Part shown: in pieces, positions 46,723 through 56,711 of the stretch | Position numbering within the stretch: position 1 is the first letter of the stretch | Layout: every line of letters starts with the position of its first letter | Source: Desulfovibrio sp. G11 | GTDB taxonomy: Bacteria > Desulfobacterota > Desulfovibrionia > Desulfovibrionales > Desulfovibrionaceae | Assembly (NCBI RefSeq): GCF_900243745.1 | Contig: NZ_LT984798.1 | Coordinates: forward strand, 1,668,501-1,732,500 | Direction of reading: 5' to 3' | DNA: 64,000 nucleotides | The notes under the pieces: model-generated | Told to the model about the DNA's origin: nothing | The model's input: the letters and a program-made list of their open reading frames with translations, nothing else | Databases searched by the model: none | Program-made: the position numbers and the translations under genes

Positions 46723-48246
46723 TCAGACTCTGGCAAAGTGCTTTTTCAGGGCCTCCACCAGCGCCGGAATGGTGTATTCCTCGGGCTGGATGTGGCAGGG
46801 CAGGCCATGAGCCGTCAGGGTGTCTGCCGTGATGGGGCCGATGGCGGCAAGCTGTACCTCGGGGTGGGCCTTGAGCACGTCCGCCGGGATGAGGGAAAGA
46901 AAGTTCTCCACAGTGGAGGACGAGCCGAAAGTCACGCAGTCCAGCCTGCCTTCCTTGATGCGTTCCAGCACCTCATCCTTGCGATGGGCGGCGGCAATGG
47001 TTTCGTACGCCGCGATGACGTCCACCACGGCTCCGGCCTTGCGCAGTTCGTCGGGCAACACCTCGCGGGCCTTGGCCGCGCGGGGCAGGAGAAAGCGCTT
47101 GTCTTTCACGTCGCCGCCTTCGCGGGCCAGAAGACCCTCAAGCACGCCTTCGGCCACGTAGCGCTCGGGGATGAAGTCCGGGGTGATGCCGCGCCGTGTC
47201 AGGGCTTCGGCAGTGGCGGGACCAATGGCGGCCACCTTGCAGCTGCCGATGGCACGGCTGTCTTTTCCGGCTTGCGCCAGACGCAGCCAGAAGTGGCGTA
47301 CGCCGTTGACCGACGTAAAGATAATCCAGCGGTATTCGGCCAGGCGGTTCAGGGCGTCGTCCAGTTCCGCATAATCGGCCATGGGGCTGATTTCAATGGT
47401 GGGGCACTGAATCACGTCCGCGCCCAGTTCGGCCAGGCTGGCGGCCAGACCGCTGGCCTGTTCACGGGCGCGGGTGACAACCACGCCGCGGCCCAGAAGC
47501 GGTTTTTGCTCAAACCAGTTGAGGGTTTTGTGCAGGCTTGCCACCTTGCCCACAAGAATAACCGAGGGATTGGTGAATCTGGCCTCAACGGCGGCGGCGG
47601 GCAACTGGGCCAGGGTAGACACGAGGCTGCGCTGTCGGGGCGTTGTACCGCGATAGATAAGGGCTGCCGGAGTGTCGGGGGCCATGCCCGCGTCCAGCAG
47701 GTTGCGGGCGATATCGGGCAGGTTTTTCATGCCCATGACAAAGACCAAGGTAGAGGCGCTGGCCGCAAGGGCGGGCCAGTTGTGCACGGAGCCGGGCTTG
47801 TCAGGGTTTTCATGCCCGGTGATGATGGTGACGGAAGAGGCGAAGTCGCGGTGCGTCAGCGGAATGCCCGCATAGGCCGGGGCCGCAATGGTGCTCGTGA
47901 TGCCGGGTATTTCTTCAAAAGGCACTCCGGCGGCCACCAGCTCTTCGGCTTCTTCGCCGCCGCGCCCGAAGATGTACGGGTCGCCGCCTTTCAGGCGGGC
48001 CACAACCTTGCCTTCTTTGGCCTTGCGCACAAGCAGGGCATTGATTTCATGCTGGGGCAGGGCGTGGTTGCCCGCCACCTTGCCCACATAAATCTTTTCC
48101 GCAGCGGGGTTGGCGTGGCCAAGCAGGCTGTCATTGGCAAGGGCGTCATACACCACCACATCCGCAGCGGCCAGGGCATCGCGGCCCTTGAGGGTCAGCA
48201 GGCCCGGATCGCCGGGGCCTGCGCCGATAAGATACACCTTCATCAT
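46723..48246 (-). CDS. cobA-hemD: Fused uroporphyrinogen-III methyltransferase / synthase
   Basis: 507 residues. CobA domain (1 to about 245): VYLIGAGPGDPGLLTLKGRD, VVARLKGGDPYIFGRGGEE, GIPLTHRDFA and VFVMGMKNL. HemD domain (about 255-507): GRGVVVTRAREQASGLAASL, IIFTSVNGVRHF, AIGPATAEAL and a second AIGPITADTL. It makes uroporphyrinogen III and methylates it to precorrin-2, feeding siroheme, cobalamin and the alternative heme route. Starts as a TAATG overlap with the pepA stop, so coupled. The fusion is common in Desulfovibrio. Confidence 0.95.
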   Translation of the reverse strand: MMKVYLIGAGPGDPGLLTLKGRDALAAADVVVYDALANDSLLGHANPAAEKIYVGKVAGNHALPQHEINALLVRKAKEGKVVARLKGGDPYIFGRGGEEAEELVAAGVPFEEIPGITSTIAAPAYAGIPLTHRDFASSVTIITGHENPDKPGSVHNWPALAASASTLVFVMGMKNLPDIARNLLDAGMAPDTPAALIYRGTTPRQRSLVSTLAQLPAAAVEARFTNPSVILVGKVASLHKTLNWFEQKPLLGRGVVVTRAREQASGLAASLAELGADVIQCPTIEISPMADYAELDDALNRLAEYRWIIFTSVNGVRHFWLRLAQAGKDSRAIGSCKVAAIGPATAEALTRRGITPDFIPERYVAEGVLEGLLAREGGDVKDKRFLLPRAAKAREVLPDELRKAGAVVDVIAAYETIAAAHRKDEVLERIKEGRLDCVTFGSSSTVENFLSLIPADVLKAHPEVQLAAIGPITADTLTAHGLPCHIQPEEYTIPALVEALKKHFARV

Positions 48247-49751
48247 TACAGAACGCCTCCCCTGGCCAGTTCAAGCAGCGTGCGCGCGCCAAAGGCCGAA
48301 GGCCCGGTGGGGCACAGGGGCGTGGGCTTGGAAACCCAGTCCACCCCGGCAATGTCCAGATGCGCCCAGCGCACGCCCTCCTGAATGAAGTGCTGCAAAA
48401 ACAGGGCGGCATTGATGGCTCCGCCTTCACGCGGACCCATGTGGCAGATGTCGGCCACATCGCTTTTCAGCTGTTCCGCATAGGGCTTCCACAGGGGCAG
48501 GGGCCAGTATTCCTCGCCGCATGCGCCTCCGGCCGCACGGATGCGCTCGGCAAGGTCTGCATCGTCGCTGAAAAGCCCGGCGATCTGTGTGCCAAGAGCC
48601 ACGGCGCACGCACCGGTAAGGGTGGCTATATCGACCAGGGCGGCCGGCGTCCACGTTTTCTGGGCGTAGGCCAGCGCATCGCACAGGGCAAGGCGGCCTT
48701 CGGCATCGGTATTCTGTATTTCCACGCTGTCGCCGTTGGCGGCGCGCACCACGTCGCCGGGGCGCATGGCCCGGCCGCCGGGCATGTTCTCGGCGCAGGC
48801 CAGCAGGCCGATGACGCGGCGGGGCGCATCTTCCTGGGCCAGCGCGGCCAGGGTGGCCAGCACTGTGGCGGCTCCGGTCATGTCGGCTTTCATCTGGTGC
48901 ATGTTGGCGGCAGGTTTGAGGCTGATACCGCCCGTATCAAACGTGATGCCCTTGCCCACAAGAATGAGGGGTTTTTCCTGTTCATGCCCTTCAGGGGCGT
49001 GCTCAAGAATAACAAGACGGGGCGGACGGCCGGAACCCTGGCCTACGGCCAGCAGGCAGCCCATGCTTTCTTTTTCAAGCTCGTGCTCGTCAAGCACGGT
49101 GCAGGCAAAGCCCTTTTCGCGGGCCAGTTCCCGGGCGCGCTCGGCCAGTTTTTCAGGGTACAGCAGGTTGGGCGGCGTGCTCGCCAGGTCACGGGCAAGG
49201 ATAACGGCCCAGGCCGCGTTTTCACCCTTGCGGGCGGCGGCATGCGAGGCGTCGGGCACTTCCTGCCCGTCAAAGCCCAGGGCCAGCCACTGCGGCTCGG
49301 CAGGCTCGTCTTTTTCGGCCTTTTTCAGGGCCGTAAAGCGGTAAAGGGCCAGCAGGGAGGCGCACACGCATTCTTCTACCAGGCGTTCACGGCCGCCGGG
49401 CAGGCGGGCCAGGGCCGGTTCGGGCAGGAGGATGGAGCCAAAGCCCTTCTGGCGGCACAACTGCACGGCGGCGGCAACAGCCTTGCGAATGCCCGCGGTG
49501 TCCACCTTTTCACGGGGGCCAAGGCCCACGGCCAGTACACGGGGTACGGCGAGTTCGGGGTGGCCGTGCATGAGGGCCAGTTCACCGGTTTTGCCCTTGA
49601 AGTCGCGCAGGGCGGGGGCTATGGCCAGCCAGGGGGCGGCCTTGTCCATCTGGGGGCAAATTTCTGTCAGGACCTCGTCCTGGCAGACGGGGGCCAGCAT
49701 GACCTCGCCTTTCCAGTGTTCCGGGCCAAGATTTTGAAAGCGTATGTCCAT
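48246..49751 (-). CDS. pepA: Leucyl aminopeptidase (M17)
   Basis: 501 residues. C-terminal catalytic domain with VGKGITFDTGGISLKP (Lys, Asp metal ligands), MKADMTGAATVL, and the signature NTDAEGRLALCDALAYA. It hydrolyses N-terminal residues using two metals; PepA forms hexamers. The start MDIRFQNLG at 49751 is about ten bases from GAGGAG; the frame is open far upstream but without signals. Its stop overlaps the cobA-hemD start. Confidence 0.95.
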   Translation of the reverse strand: MDIRFQNLGPEHWKGEVMLAPVCQDEVLTEICPQMDKAAPWLAIAPALRDFKGKTGELALMHGHPELAVPRVLAVGLGPREKVDTAGIRKAVAAAVQLCRQKGFGSILLPEPALARLPGGRERLVEECVCASLLALYRFTALKKAEKDEPAEPQWLALGFDGQEVPDASHAAARKGENAAWAVILARDLASTPPNLLYPEKLAERARELAREKGFACTVLDEHELEKESMGCLLAVGQGSGRPPRLVILEHAPEGHEQEKPLILVGKGITFDTGGISLKPAANMHQMKADMTGAATVLATLAALAQEDAPRRVIGLLACAENMPGGRAMRPGDVVRAANGDSVEIQNTDAEGRLALCDALAYAQKTWTPAALVDIATLTGACAVALGTQIAGLFSDDADLAERIRAAGGACGEEYWPLPLWKPYAEQLKSDVADICHMGPREGGAINAALFLQHFIQEGVRWAHLDIAGVDWVSKPTPLCPTGPSAFGARTLLELARGGVL

Positions 49752-50081
49752 GGGCTGCATTCTCCTCATATGTGCCGTATGTGTGCCGGCAAGATGCGGC
49801 TGACGGCTGACGGCCTGCCTGATGCGGCGGCCTGTCCGGGTAGGGGAATATACGCTGCCGGGGGCTTTTTGCCAAGGGCGCGGGATTGCCCCCCCGGCGG
49901 AAAGACACGCGGTATTTTGCGGCTCCGGGCAGGGTGAACGGCTTTTCGGCCAGTTGCGGGCCTGCATGGGGCTTGTCAGGAGGTGGTACTGCGGGCATGG
50001 TGGGGCATGTTCTTTGCAATAATGCCGTAAGGCGGCCCTGTGCCGCATTTCCGCGCCATTTTTCTGTCACTGGAAAATCCT
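49752..50081. other. Divergent intergenic region pepA / hemW
   Basis: About 330 bases between divergent genes, expected to hold both promoters. I see no strong -35/-10 pair, terminator or small gene. Confidence 0.45.
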
Positions 50082-51494
50082 ATGCTCGTATATATACATG
50101 TTCCCTTTTGCAGCACGCGCTGCCGCTACTGTGCCTTTTATTCCAGCCCGTTGGGGCGCGGGGTGGACCCCGTGTCGTCTCCGGCCGTGCGCGACTATGT
50201 GGACACCCTGTTTATGGAGCTTGCCCACTGGGGCGACCGGCTGGGCGGCAGCCCGGTGCAGACGGTATTTTTCGGCGGGGGCACGCCAAGCCTTTTGCCG
50301 CCGCGCGTCATAGCTCTGGTTATGGAGCGCCTGGGGCGCTACTTCACGCTGGTTCCCAAAGCCGAGGTGACGCTTGAGGCCAATCCGGAGTCCCTGCGCG
50401 GCGGGCACCGCGTGGCCCAGTATCTTGAGGCGGGCGTCAACCGTCTTTCCATTGGCATACAGAGCCTTGATGAAGGCATGCTGCGCATGCTGGGCCGTCC
50501 GCACAAGGCACAGGACAGCCTGCATGCGGCCTTTCTTGCGCGCGAGGCCGGTTGCGCCAATATCAATGTGGATCTCATGTGGGGGCTGCCGGGGCAGAGT
50601 GTGCGCCAATGGCTGCAAACGCTCAAGGATGTGATGCGCATGAGCCCGGACCATATTTCGGCCTACGGGCTGACTCTTGAGCCGGGTACGCCGCTGGAGC
50701 TGGACGTGGAGGAAGGCCACCTTATGCTGCCGCCGGAACGCGACCAGAACATCATGTTTATGGAGGGCGCGGCCCTGCTGGAACAGCACGGCTATCTGCA
50801 CTACGAAATATCCAATTTTGCCCGCATGGGCTTTCAGTGCCGTCACAATCTGGGCTACTGGGAAGGGGAGGACTACCTGGGCCTGGGACCTTCAGCCACG
50901 TCCACCATCGGCGGCCGCCGATGGACCAATCCGGCCAGCCAGAAAGCCTGGGACGTGCGCACCCGCGAGGGCAGCCTCGGGCAGGATGTGGAGGAGCTGA
51001 CACCGCAGACCAGAGTGCTGGAACTGCTCATGCTGCGCCTGCGCACGACGCGGGGGCTGCGGGTGAAGGCCTACCGGGAAATGACCGGCAGGGATTTTGT
51101 GCGCGACCACCAGCGGCTGGTGCAGGCTTTGCATGAAAACGGGCTTATACGTATCCGTAACGGCTATCTGCGGCTGACGCGCAGCGGCATGCTGGTGTCC
51201 AACTCCATTCTGAGCAATCTTTTTGCCCGCACGCGTGAAGTGCTCCGGCATGGGCTTGCCCCCGGGGCGCGCCCCGATGCGGTGCCATCCGCCGGGGTGG
51301 GCAGCGGCAGCCTGGGCGAGGCCCTGCTGGCGGAAAACAGCGCGGCGCAAACATCGCCAGTGCCGCAGCCTGGGCAGGGTGAAGGACAGGGACCGGTGGA
51401 AAATGTCATGGCCCCGGCCGGAGTGCTGGGCCACAAAAGAAAACCGGCCCGCAAGGAGCCGGAAATACGCGCCGTACAGTGGCCCAGAGCCTGA
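50082..51494 (+). CDS. hemW: HemW-like radical SAM protein
   Basis: 470 residues. Radical SAM cluster cysteines in HVPFCSTRCRYCAF (CxxxCxxC), then VFFGGGTPSLLPP, EANPESLR, NRLSIGIQSLDEGMLRMLGR, ISAYGLTLEPGTPL and HNLGYWEGEDYLGLGPSA, all typical of HemW (formerly annotated coproporphyrinogen dehydrogenase-like). HemW is a heme-binding chaperone in better-studied bacteria. It has an extra low-complexity tail of about 90 residues after residue 380. GGAAAA precedes ATG 50082. Confidence 0.9.
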   Translation: MLVYIHVPFCSTRCRYCAFYSSPLGRGVDPVSSPAVRDYVDTLFMELAHWGDRLGGSPVQTVFFGGGTPSLLPPRVIALVMERLGRYFTLVPKAEVTLEANPESLRGGHRVAQYLEAGVNRLSIGIQSLDEGMLRMLGRPHKAQDSLHAAFLAREAGCANINVDLMWGLPGQSVRQWLQTLKDVMRMSPDHISAYGLTLEPGTPLELDVEEGHLMLPPERDQNIMFMEGAALLEQHGYLHYEISNFARMGFQCRHNLGYWEGEDYLGLGPSATSTIGGRRWTNPASQKAWDVRTREGSLGQDVEELTPQTRVLELLMLRLRTTRGLRVKAYREMTGRDFVRDHQRLVQALHENGLIRIRNGYLRLTRSGMLVSNSILSNLFARTREVLRHGLAPGARPDAVPSAGVGSGSLGEALLAENSAAQTSPVPQPGQGEGQGPVENVMAPAGVLGHKRKPARKEPEIRAVQWPRA

Positions 51495-51706
51495 CTGTAC
51501 CGGGCCTGTGGATTGTGGAAATACAGCCTGAAGTGGCGGGGCCTGGGCGCTGGCAAGGCCTGCGCCGGGCTACGGGCGTATCGGCGCGGAAAGAGGCGGC
51601 AACACAAGCGCCAGCTTGTTTGCACTGTCAGGCGCCGTAACGGGCGTGTATTACCCCTTCGAGAACAGAGATTCCCTGAGCTTCAGTTCTGGTCTTCTCA
51701 GGGCGA

Positions 51707-52132
51707 TCATTCAGGAGCGCCGTTCAGCTTGCCGAGGGTCAGCAACTGTTCAAGCACGCCGGAATCCGCAGGCAAAAAGTCCAGCGCCGGGGCCTCGTCA
51801 GGGCTGATCCAGCGCAGGTTCTGCCCTTCGGCGGGGCACGGCTCGCCGGAAAAATCGGTAACATGAAAGAAATACAGGCGTACGTTGAGCTTGCGGTCAG
51901 CATAGCAATGCTCCACGCACTGCCAGTAGCTGGCTTCACGTACGCCTATGCCCAGCTCTTCAGCCAGTTCGCGCCTGAGCGCTTCTTCAGGGCTTTCATC
52001 GCCTTCTATCTTGCCGCCGGGAAATTCCCAGTAGCCTTCCATAACCTTGTTGGTGGGGCGTTGCGAGGCCAGAAAGTGTCCGCCGCGCCAGATGATGCCC
52101 GCCGCCACGTCAATGGTTTGCGTGTTGTCCAT
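51707..52132 (-). CDS. mutT: MutT-like Nudix hydrolase (8-oxo-dGTP diphosphatase type)
   Basis: 141 residues. Complete Nudix box GGKIEGDESPEEALRRELAE followed by ELGI, preceded by FLASQRPTNKVMEGYWEFPG, which is the MutT-type substrate region. It would hydrolyse oxidised nucleotides such as 8-oxo-dGTP. It is the last gene of the pyrK-to-mutT minus-strand run, 207 bases past the ABC-F gene. A weak 7-bp hairpin (CCCTGAG/CTCAGGG, 51678-51707) lies at its end. Confidence 0.9.
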   Translation of the reverse strand: MDNTQTIDVAAGIIWRGGHFLASQRPTNKVMEGYWEFPGGKIEGDESPEEALRRELAEELGIGVREASYWQCVEHCYADRKLNVRLYFFHVTDFSGEPCPAEGQNLRWISPDEAPALDFLPADSGVLEQLLTLGKLNGAPE

Positions 52133-52339
52133 TCCGGATATTTTCCTTTACACCTGACTGATCCGGGAGCACCGGGTCTGGGGCGTGTTTTGCAAGTACC
52201 CCGGGCCGGCCGCAGCATGCCCGTCAAGGGGCAATGCAGCAGGATCTGCAAGCGGCAGGCACGTTGCTGCACCCCGGCCATGCGGCCCCGAGCCTGTGGA
52301 CGGAACCGCAGGCGGGCCATGCGCCGTATTCAGCCTGGA

Positions 52340-54349
52340 TCAGTCTTCTGTATTCCACCGTGCGCGCACGGCTTCCATGCGCTCGTCAAGAGCGGTCATT
52401 TCCTCAAAGATGTCTTCGCCGCGTTTTTTGCAGGCTTCAAAACTCTTCAGCAGTTCCGCAGCCTTTTCGTGCTCGGCGTAGACTCCGGGGTCGGCCAGCT
52501 GGGCCTCCACCGTGCCCTGTTTTTCAAGCACCCCGGTAAGTTCTTTTTCCAGGGCGTCATACTTGCTTTGCAGGGGCTTGATTTCCTTGTGCAGGGCGTT
52601 GCGCTTTTCGGCCTGTTCGCGTTTGAGGCGTTTTTGCTCTTCGCGCGAAAGATTTTGTGCCGAAGCCTCCTGCGCCTGATCACCCGAAGCGTTCCGGCCG
52701 GAGGCAACGCCGCCGGAAACGGCCGGGGCCGTTTGCCCCGTACCTGCCATGCGCGAGCGGCGTTCGGCATCATATGCGGTAAAATCCGAGAACACAGTCA
52801 GGCCGCTTTTGTCAAGCTCCCATGCTTCCGCGCCCACCTGAGAGAGCAGCCAGCGGTCGTGGGCCACCATAAGCAGGGTGCCTGTGAATTTTTGCAGGGC
52901 CGATACGAGCGCCTCGCGGCTTTCAAGGTCCAGATGGTTGGTGGGTTCGTCCAGCAGCAGAAAGTTGCAGCGCTTCAGAAACAGGCTTGCCAGCACAAGA
53001 CGGCTTTTTTCGCCGCCTGAAAGGCCGCTGACCTGACGGTCAAAGTATTCCTGCCCCAGCATGAACAGCCCGAGCACGCTCATAAGCTCTTCTTCTGTGG
53101 TGCGGGGGTCGGACAGGCGGCGGATTTCGCCAAGCACTGTGGTGTCGCCGCGCAGGGTGTCCATCTGGTGCTGGGTATAGTAGCCCAGCCGCACCTGGGA
53201 CGAGGTGACCATATTGCCGCCGCAGCGCTCAAGATTGCCTGCCAGCAGTTTGAGCAGGGTGGACTTGCCGCAGCCGTTGTGTCCTACCAGGGCGATGCGC
53301 TGGCCGCGATACAGGGTGAAACTCAGCGGCGGCCACATTTTTTTGCCGTCGTTGAAGTGAAAGTCCAGGTCTGCGGCAGAGAGCACGATTTTTTCAGAAT
53401 GCGGTGCTTCGGGCCAGGTGAAATTCAGCTCTTTGCGCTTGGGTTCCGGCCGGTAGTCTTCCAGCTCTTTTTCCAGCTTTTTCGCCATCTTCTGGCGCGA
53501 CCCGGCCTGACGGGCCTTGGTGGCCTTGGCGCGGAAGCGCTCCACAAAGGCCATTTTGCGGTCAAGCTCGTCCTTGAGGGCGCGGGCTTCGCGTTCGCGC
53601 TGGGCGTTATACTCGTCCTGAAGGGTCAGAAACTGGGTATAGGTGGCCTTGCGGAATACGGGTCGCGAAAGGCCGAGGTAAAGCACATGCGTGCCCACCG
53701 TGTCCATAAAGCGGCGGTCGTGCGCCACAAAGACCAGCGCGCCCTTGAAGTCCAGCAGAAAGGACTCCAGCCACTCCACGGCTTCCATATCCAGATGGTT
53801 GGTGGGTTCGTCCAGCAGGAGTACATCGGCCCCGGCGGTAAGCACACGGGCCAGCTTGGCGCGCTCGCGCCAGCCGCCCGAAAGTTCGCGCAGGGTGCGG
53901 TGCCACTTGCGCTCGGCAAAGCCCAGTCCTGAAAGCACAGCCTTGGCCCGGTGCTCGGGATTATAGCCGTAGCGCGCTTCAAGCTCGCTCTGCCGGTGCA
54001 TAAGCTCGGTCAGCAGGGCTTCGTCCTTGCTGGCGGCGGCATCTTCCCATTGCGCCCAAAAATCGCTCCAGTCATGCAGCACGTCCAGCACGTAGGTCAG
54101 CAGGGGTGTGTCCAGGGCTTCTTCTGAAAGCTCCTGTTCCACATAGCCCATGCGGCAACCGCGCGGCAGGATGACACGGCCGCCGTCCGGGGCATCCACC
54201 CCGGCCAGCAGGCGTAAAAGCGTGGACTTACCCGTGCCGTTGGGACCGCACACGCACAAACGCACGCCGGAGTCCACCTCCAGCGAAAAATTGCTGAAAA
54301 TATCCCGGCCGCCAAATGACTTGGAAAGTTCCTGAATCGTTATCTTCAC
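52340..54349 (-). CDS. ABC-F family ATPase (Uup/ABCF3-like)
   Basis: 669 residues with two ATP-binding cassettes and no membrane segments. First cassette: Walker A GPNGTGKST, signature LSGGWRERAKLARVL, Walker B LLLDEPTNHLD. Interdomain linker rich in basic residues (about 240-310). Second cassette: GHNGCGKSTL, LSGGEKSRLVLA, LLLDEPTNHLDLES. A C-terminal charged coiled coil follows (EEQKRLKREQAEKRNALHKE). ABC-F proteins act on ribosomes. The GTG start overlaps the epimerase stop (GTGA). Confidence 0.93.
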   Translation of the reverse strand: MKITIQELSKSFGGRDIFSNFSLEVDSGVRLCVCGPNGTGKSTLLRLLAGVDAPDGGRVILPRGCRMGYVEQELSEEALDTPLLTYVLDVLHDWSDFWAQWEDAAASKDEALLTELMHRQSELEARYGYNPEHRAKAVLSGLGFAERKWHRTLRELSGGWRERAKLARVLTAGADVLLLDEPTNHLDMEAVEWLESFLLDFKGALVFVAHDRRFMDTVGTHVLYLGLSRPVFRKATYTQFLTLQDEYNAQREREARALKDELDRKMAFVERFRAKATKARQAGSRQKMAKKLEKELEDYRPEPKRKELNFTWPEAPHSEKIVLSAADLDFHFNDGKKMWPPLSFTLYRGQRIALVGHNGCGKSTLLKLLAGNLERCGGNMVTSSQVRLGYYTQHQMDTLRGDTTVLGEIRRLSDPRTTEEELMSVLGLFMLGQEYFDRQVSGLSGGEKSRLVLASLFLKRCNFLLLDEPTNHLDLESREALVSALQKFTGTLLMVAHDRWLLSQVGAEAWELDKSGLTVFSDFTAYDAERRSRMAGTGQTAPAVSGGVASGRNASGDQAQEASAQNLSREEQKRLKREQAEKRNALHKEIKPLQSKYDALEKELTGVLEKQGTVEAQLADPGVYAEHEKAAELLKSFEACKKRGEDIFEEMTALDERMEAVRARWNTED

Positions 54350-55581
54350 AACCAGCCCTCACGGCGGTAGCCTTCTACAGCTTCTTTCATTCCCGCCTCA
54401 AGGCTCATGCACGGCGTGAAACCAAGTTCGCGCCGTATGCGGCTGCCGTTACACAGCCAGCCCGCCTGACGGGCTTCGCGGTATTTGTCCATATTCCAGT
54501 TGGGTGCGCGGCGCAGGCGTCCGCCGAAGCGGGCGGGCAGCCGGGCCAGCAGGGCGTCAGCCATAATGCCGAAAGCCGAAGACAGCCCGGCGGTGAGCGC
54601 CATGACGGGCAGGGGCATGCGGATGACGCGCACCCGCCGCGGTTCGCGTTCAATGGCCTTGTCCACCGCAGATCCCATGATGCGGCAAAAGCTGCTCATG
54701 GTGTGTTCCTGACCGTCGCTGAGGTGGTAGACGCCCGTTGCTTCGGGGCGGCAGGCGCAAATGATGGCCTGCCCCATGTCGCGGGCGTGTATGGCGCTGA
54801 CGGGAAATTCCCGCCCCGCGCCGGGACTGACAGCCAGACCGGACATGACGCCCTTGAACACGGGCAGCAGGCCCTTGTCGCCGGAGCCATAAATGATGGG
54901 CGGTCGCAGGGTGACCAGGCGGTCGCCCAGGGCGCGCCCCAGAATCTGCTCGGTAAGCATTTTTGACCAGCCGTATGCGGAAACGGGCGCAGGCGGTGTA
55001 TCGTCTTCCACACCGGGGGCTGTGCCGCAGGGACCGGTGGCAGCCAGGCTGGACACCAGCACAAAACGGCGGATGCCTTTGCTCCCTCCATTTTCGCCGG
55101 TACACGCAGCCCTGTCGGCCCGCATGACGGCATCTGCCAGGCTGCGGGCGGCGCGGGCATTGGCGCGCAGGTAGTCCTGCCAGCCCAGGCCGAAAAGCAG
55201 TGCGGCCATGTGTATGACCATGTCCTGCCCCTTAAGCGCTTCGGCCAGGCCGCGCCCGCTGCCGAGATCCGCCTGGGCCACAGCCACGCCTTGGGGCAGG
55301 TGGGCAATGTGCGAGCTTGAGCGCGTGAGGCAGGTCACCTGCGCCCCGGCTTCAAGCAGTTGCGGCAACAGGTGCCGTCCCACAAAGCCGGTTCCGCCAG
55401 TGAGCAGCACCCGGACGTCCGTGAGATGGCCGGTGCCGGCGCAGCCTGTATTCTGCCCCGGCTGATGGTCTGCCCGGCCGTCTGGCTGGCTTTTTGCCGG
55501 TTTGTCTGCCTGGCTGGGGGCGGTCTTGCCCGCAACGTCAGAAAATGTGTTCATACCTGTACCGTGAGCCGCCGCGCTCAT
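54346..55581 (-). CDS. NAD-dependent epimerase/dehydratase (extended SDR)
   Basis: 411 residues. After a variable N-terminal region of about 55 residues comes the Rossmann motif RVLLTGGTGFVGRHLLPQL, then DMVIHMAALLFG, VSSLAATGPCG and the YxxxK pair in VSAYGWSKMLTEQ. Similar to NAD-dependent sterol or sugar epimerases; the substrate is unknown. Its ATG overlaps the upstream gene's stop (ATGA). The N-terminal extension is low complexity; an internal ATG at 55554 is an alternative start. Confidence 0.83.
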   Translation of the reverse strand: MSAAAHGTGMNTFSDVAGKTAPSQADKPAKSQPDGRADHQPGQNTGCAGTGHLTDVRVLLTGGTGFVGRHLLPQLLEAGAQVTCLTRSSSHIAHLPQGVAVAQADLGSGRGLAEALKGQDMVIHMAALLFGLGWQDYLRANARAARSLADAVMRADRAACTGENGGSKGIRRFVLVSSLAATGPCGTAPGVEDDTPPAPVSAYGWSKMLTEQILGRALGDRLVTLRPPIIYGSGDKGLLPVFKGVMSGLAVSPGAGREFPVSAIHARDMGQAIICACRPEATGVYHLSDGQEHTMSSFCRIMGSAVDKAIEREPRRVRVIRMPLPVMALTAGLSSAFGIMADALLARLPARFGGRLRRAPNWNMDKYREARQAGWLCNGSRIRRELGFTPCMSLEAGMKEAVEGYRREGWL

Positions 55582-56708
55582 GCCCCGATCTCCCTGCGGT
55601 AGATGCGGTAGCGCTTGGTGAGGCGGCCTGAAAAATCTTCGATAAGATCGTTGACGGCCACGTTGTCTTCAAGGACCCACGAGGCTTCAACCCACTGAAA
55701 GTCCGGGTTCTGATGGGCTTTTTCCATCAGATAGTCCAGCAAAAGCAGGGGCAGGCCCATGAGCCGGAATTCTTCACGGATGCCGAAAAGAATGATGCGG
55801 TAGCCGCCGCGTATTTCGGAGCGCGCCTGCCACCAGTGCCACGGCGCTGTAATCCCCAGTTTGCCGTTGAGGCGCCGCAGCAGGGGGGCCATGTCGGGCA
55901 GGGCAACCATGCCCGCAGCCGGTTTGCCGTTGTGGAAAAAGAGCACGAAAAAATCCGTGTCCAGCACGGCCTTGAGTTCTTTGACGTGCTGTTCGGCTTC
56001 GGCGTCCGACAAGGGCGAGAAACCCCAGTTCTGCGCCCACGACTCCTTGTACAGGGTGAACATGTCACGGATGTCTTGGGTCAGCGTAGCCTTGCCGGAA
56101 GTGCGACAGGTGAAATGCCCCTCTTTTTTGAGGCGGGCCACTTCTTCGTGGAGCCATTCCGGCGGGTTGAAATTTTTTCTTTCTATAAGATAGGCAAAAA
56201 GATCCTGCTCCTTGCGCAGATGCCAGCTTTCAAGCAGCTCCGCATAGTAGGGCGGGTTCCAGGGCATCATGATGGTGGGGGCAAGTTCAAAGCCGTCCAC
56301 CAGCAGGCCGCAGGTATAGTTGGCGGAGGGGTTCAACGGCCCGCGCATAAAGGTCGTCCCCTGGGCTGCCAGCCAGCTTTTCGCGGCATCCAGCAGGGCA
56401 TGGGCGGCCTCGCGGTCATTTTCGCATTCAAAAAAGCCGAAGGCGCCGCAGGTTTCGCCTGTGTATGCATTGTATTTATCGTCAATAATGGCGGCTATGC
56501 GCCCCACGGGCCGTCCGTCGCGCAGGGCCAGAAAAAGCCTGCGGCGGGCGCTTTCCCAAAAGGGGTGCTGCCCCGGCGTGAGCAGTTCCCGCTCCTGACT
56601 TTTTATGGGCGGGGTCCACAGGGGGCTTTGGGCATAAATGCTCCAGGGCAGGTCCAGAAACTGGCCTGTTTCCGCCTCGGACCGGGCTGCAATGACGTTA
56701 AGCGCCAT
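55578..56708 (-). CDS. GNAT-like acyltransferase family protein, 376 residues
   Basis: N-terminal region FLDLPWSIYAQSPLWTPPI and FLALRDGRPVGRIAAIIDDKYN, then GPLNPSANYTCGLLVDGFE and PYYAELLESWHLRKEQD are hallmarks of a GNAT-related family common in Bacteroidetes and Deltaproteobacteria, often beside lipid or envelope genes. Function is not established. It starts three bases after the pyrD stop and overlaps the epimerase start, so it belongs to one tightly packed operon. Confidence 0.8.
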   Translation of the reverse strand: MALNVIAARSEAETGQFLDLPWSIYAQSPLWTPPIKSQERELLTPGQHPFWESARRRLFLALRDGRPVGRIAAIIDDKYNAYTGETCGAFGFFECENDREAAHALLDAAKSWLAAQGTTFMRGPLNPSANYTCGLLVDGFELAPTIMMPWNPPYYAELLESWHLRKEQDLFAYLIERKNFNPPEWLHEEVARLKKEGHFTCRTSGKATLTQDIRDMFTLYKESWAQNWGFSPLSDAEAEQHVKELKAVLDTDFFVLFFHNGKPAAGMVALPDMAPLLRRLNGKLGITAPWHWWQARSEIRGGYRIILFGIREEFRLMGLPLLLLDYLMEKAHQNPDFQWVEASWVLEDNVAVNDLIEDFSGRLTKRYRIYRREIGA

Positions 56709-56711
56709 AAA

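Noticed and set aside
46654..48384. 576-codon plus-strand open frame opposite cobA-hemD
   Set aside because: Antisense shadow of a well-supported gene; composition is low complexity and it starts within a hairpin repeat.
48360..49937. 525-codon plus-strand open frame opposite pepA
   Set aside because: Antisense shadow with no recognisable motif; pepA on the other strand has all catalytic signatures.
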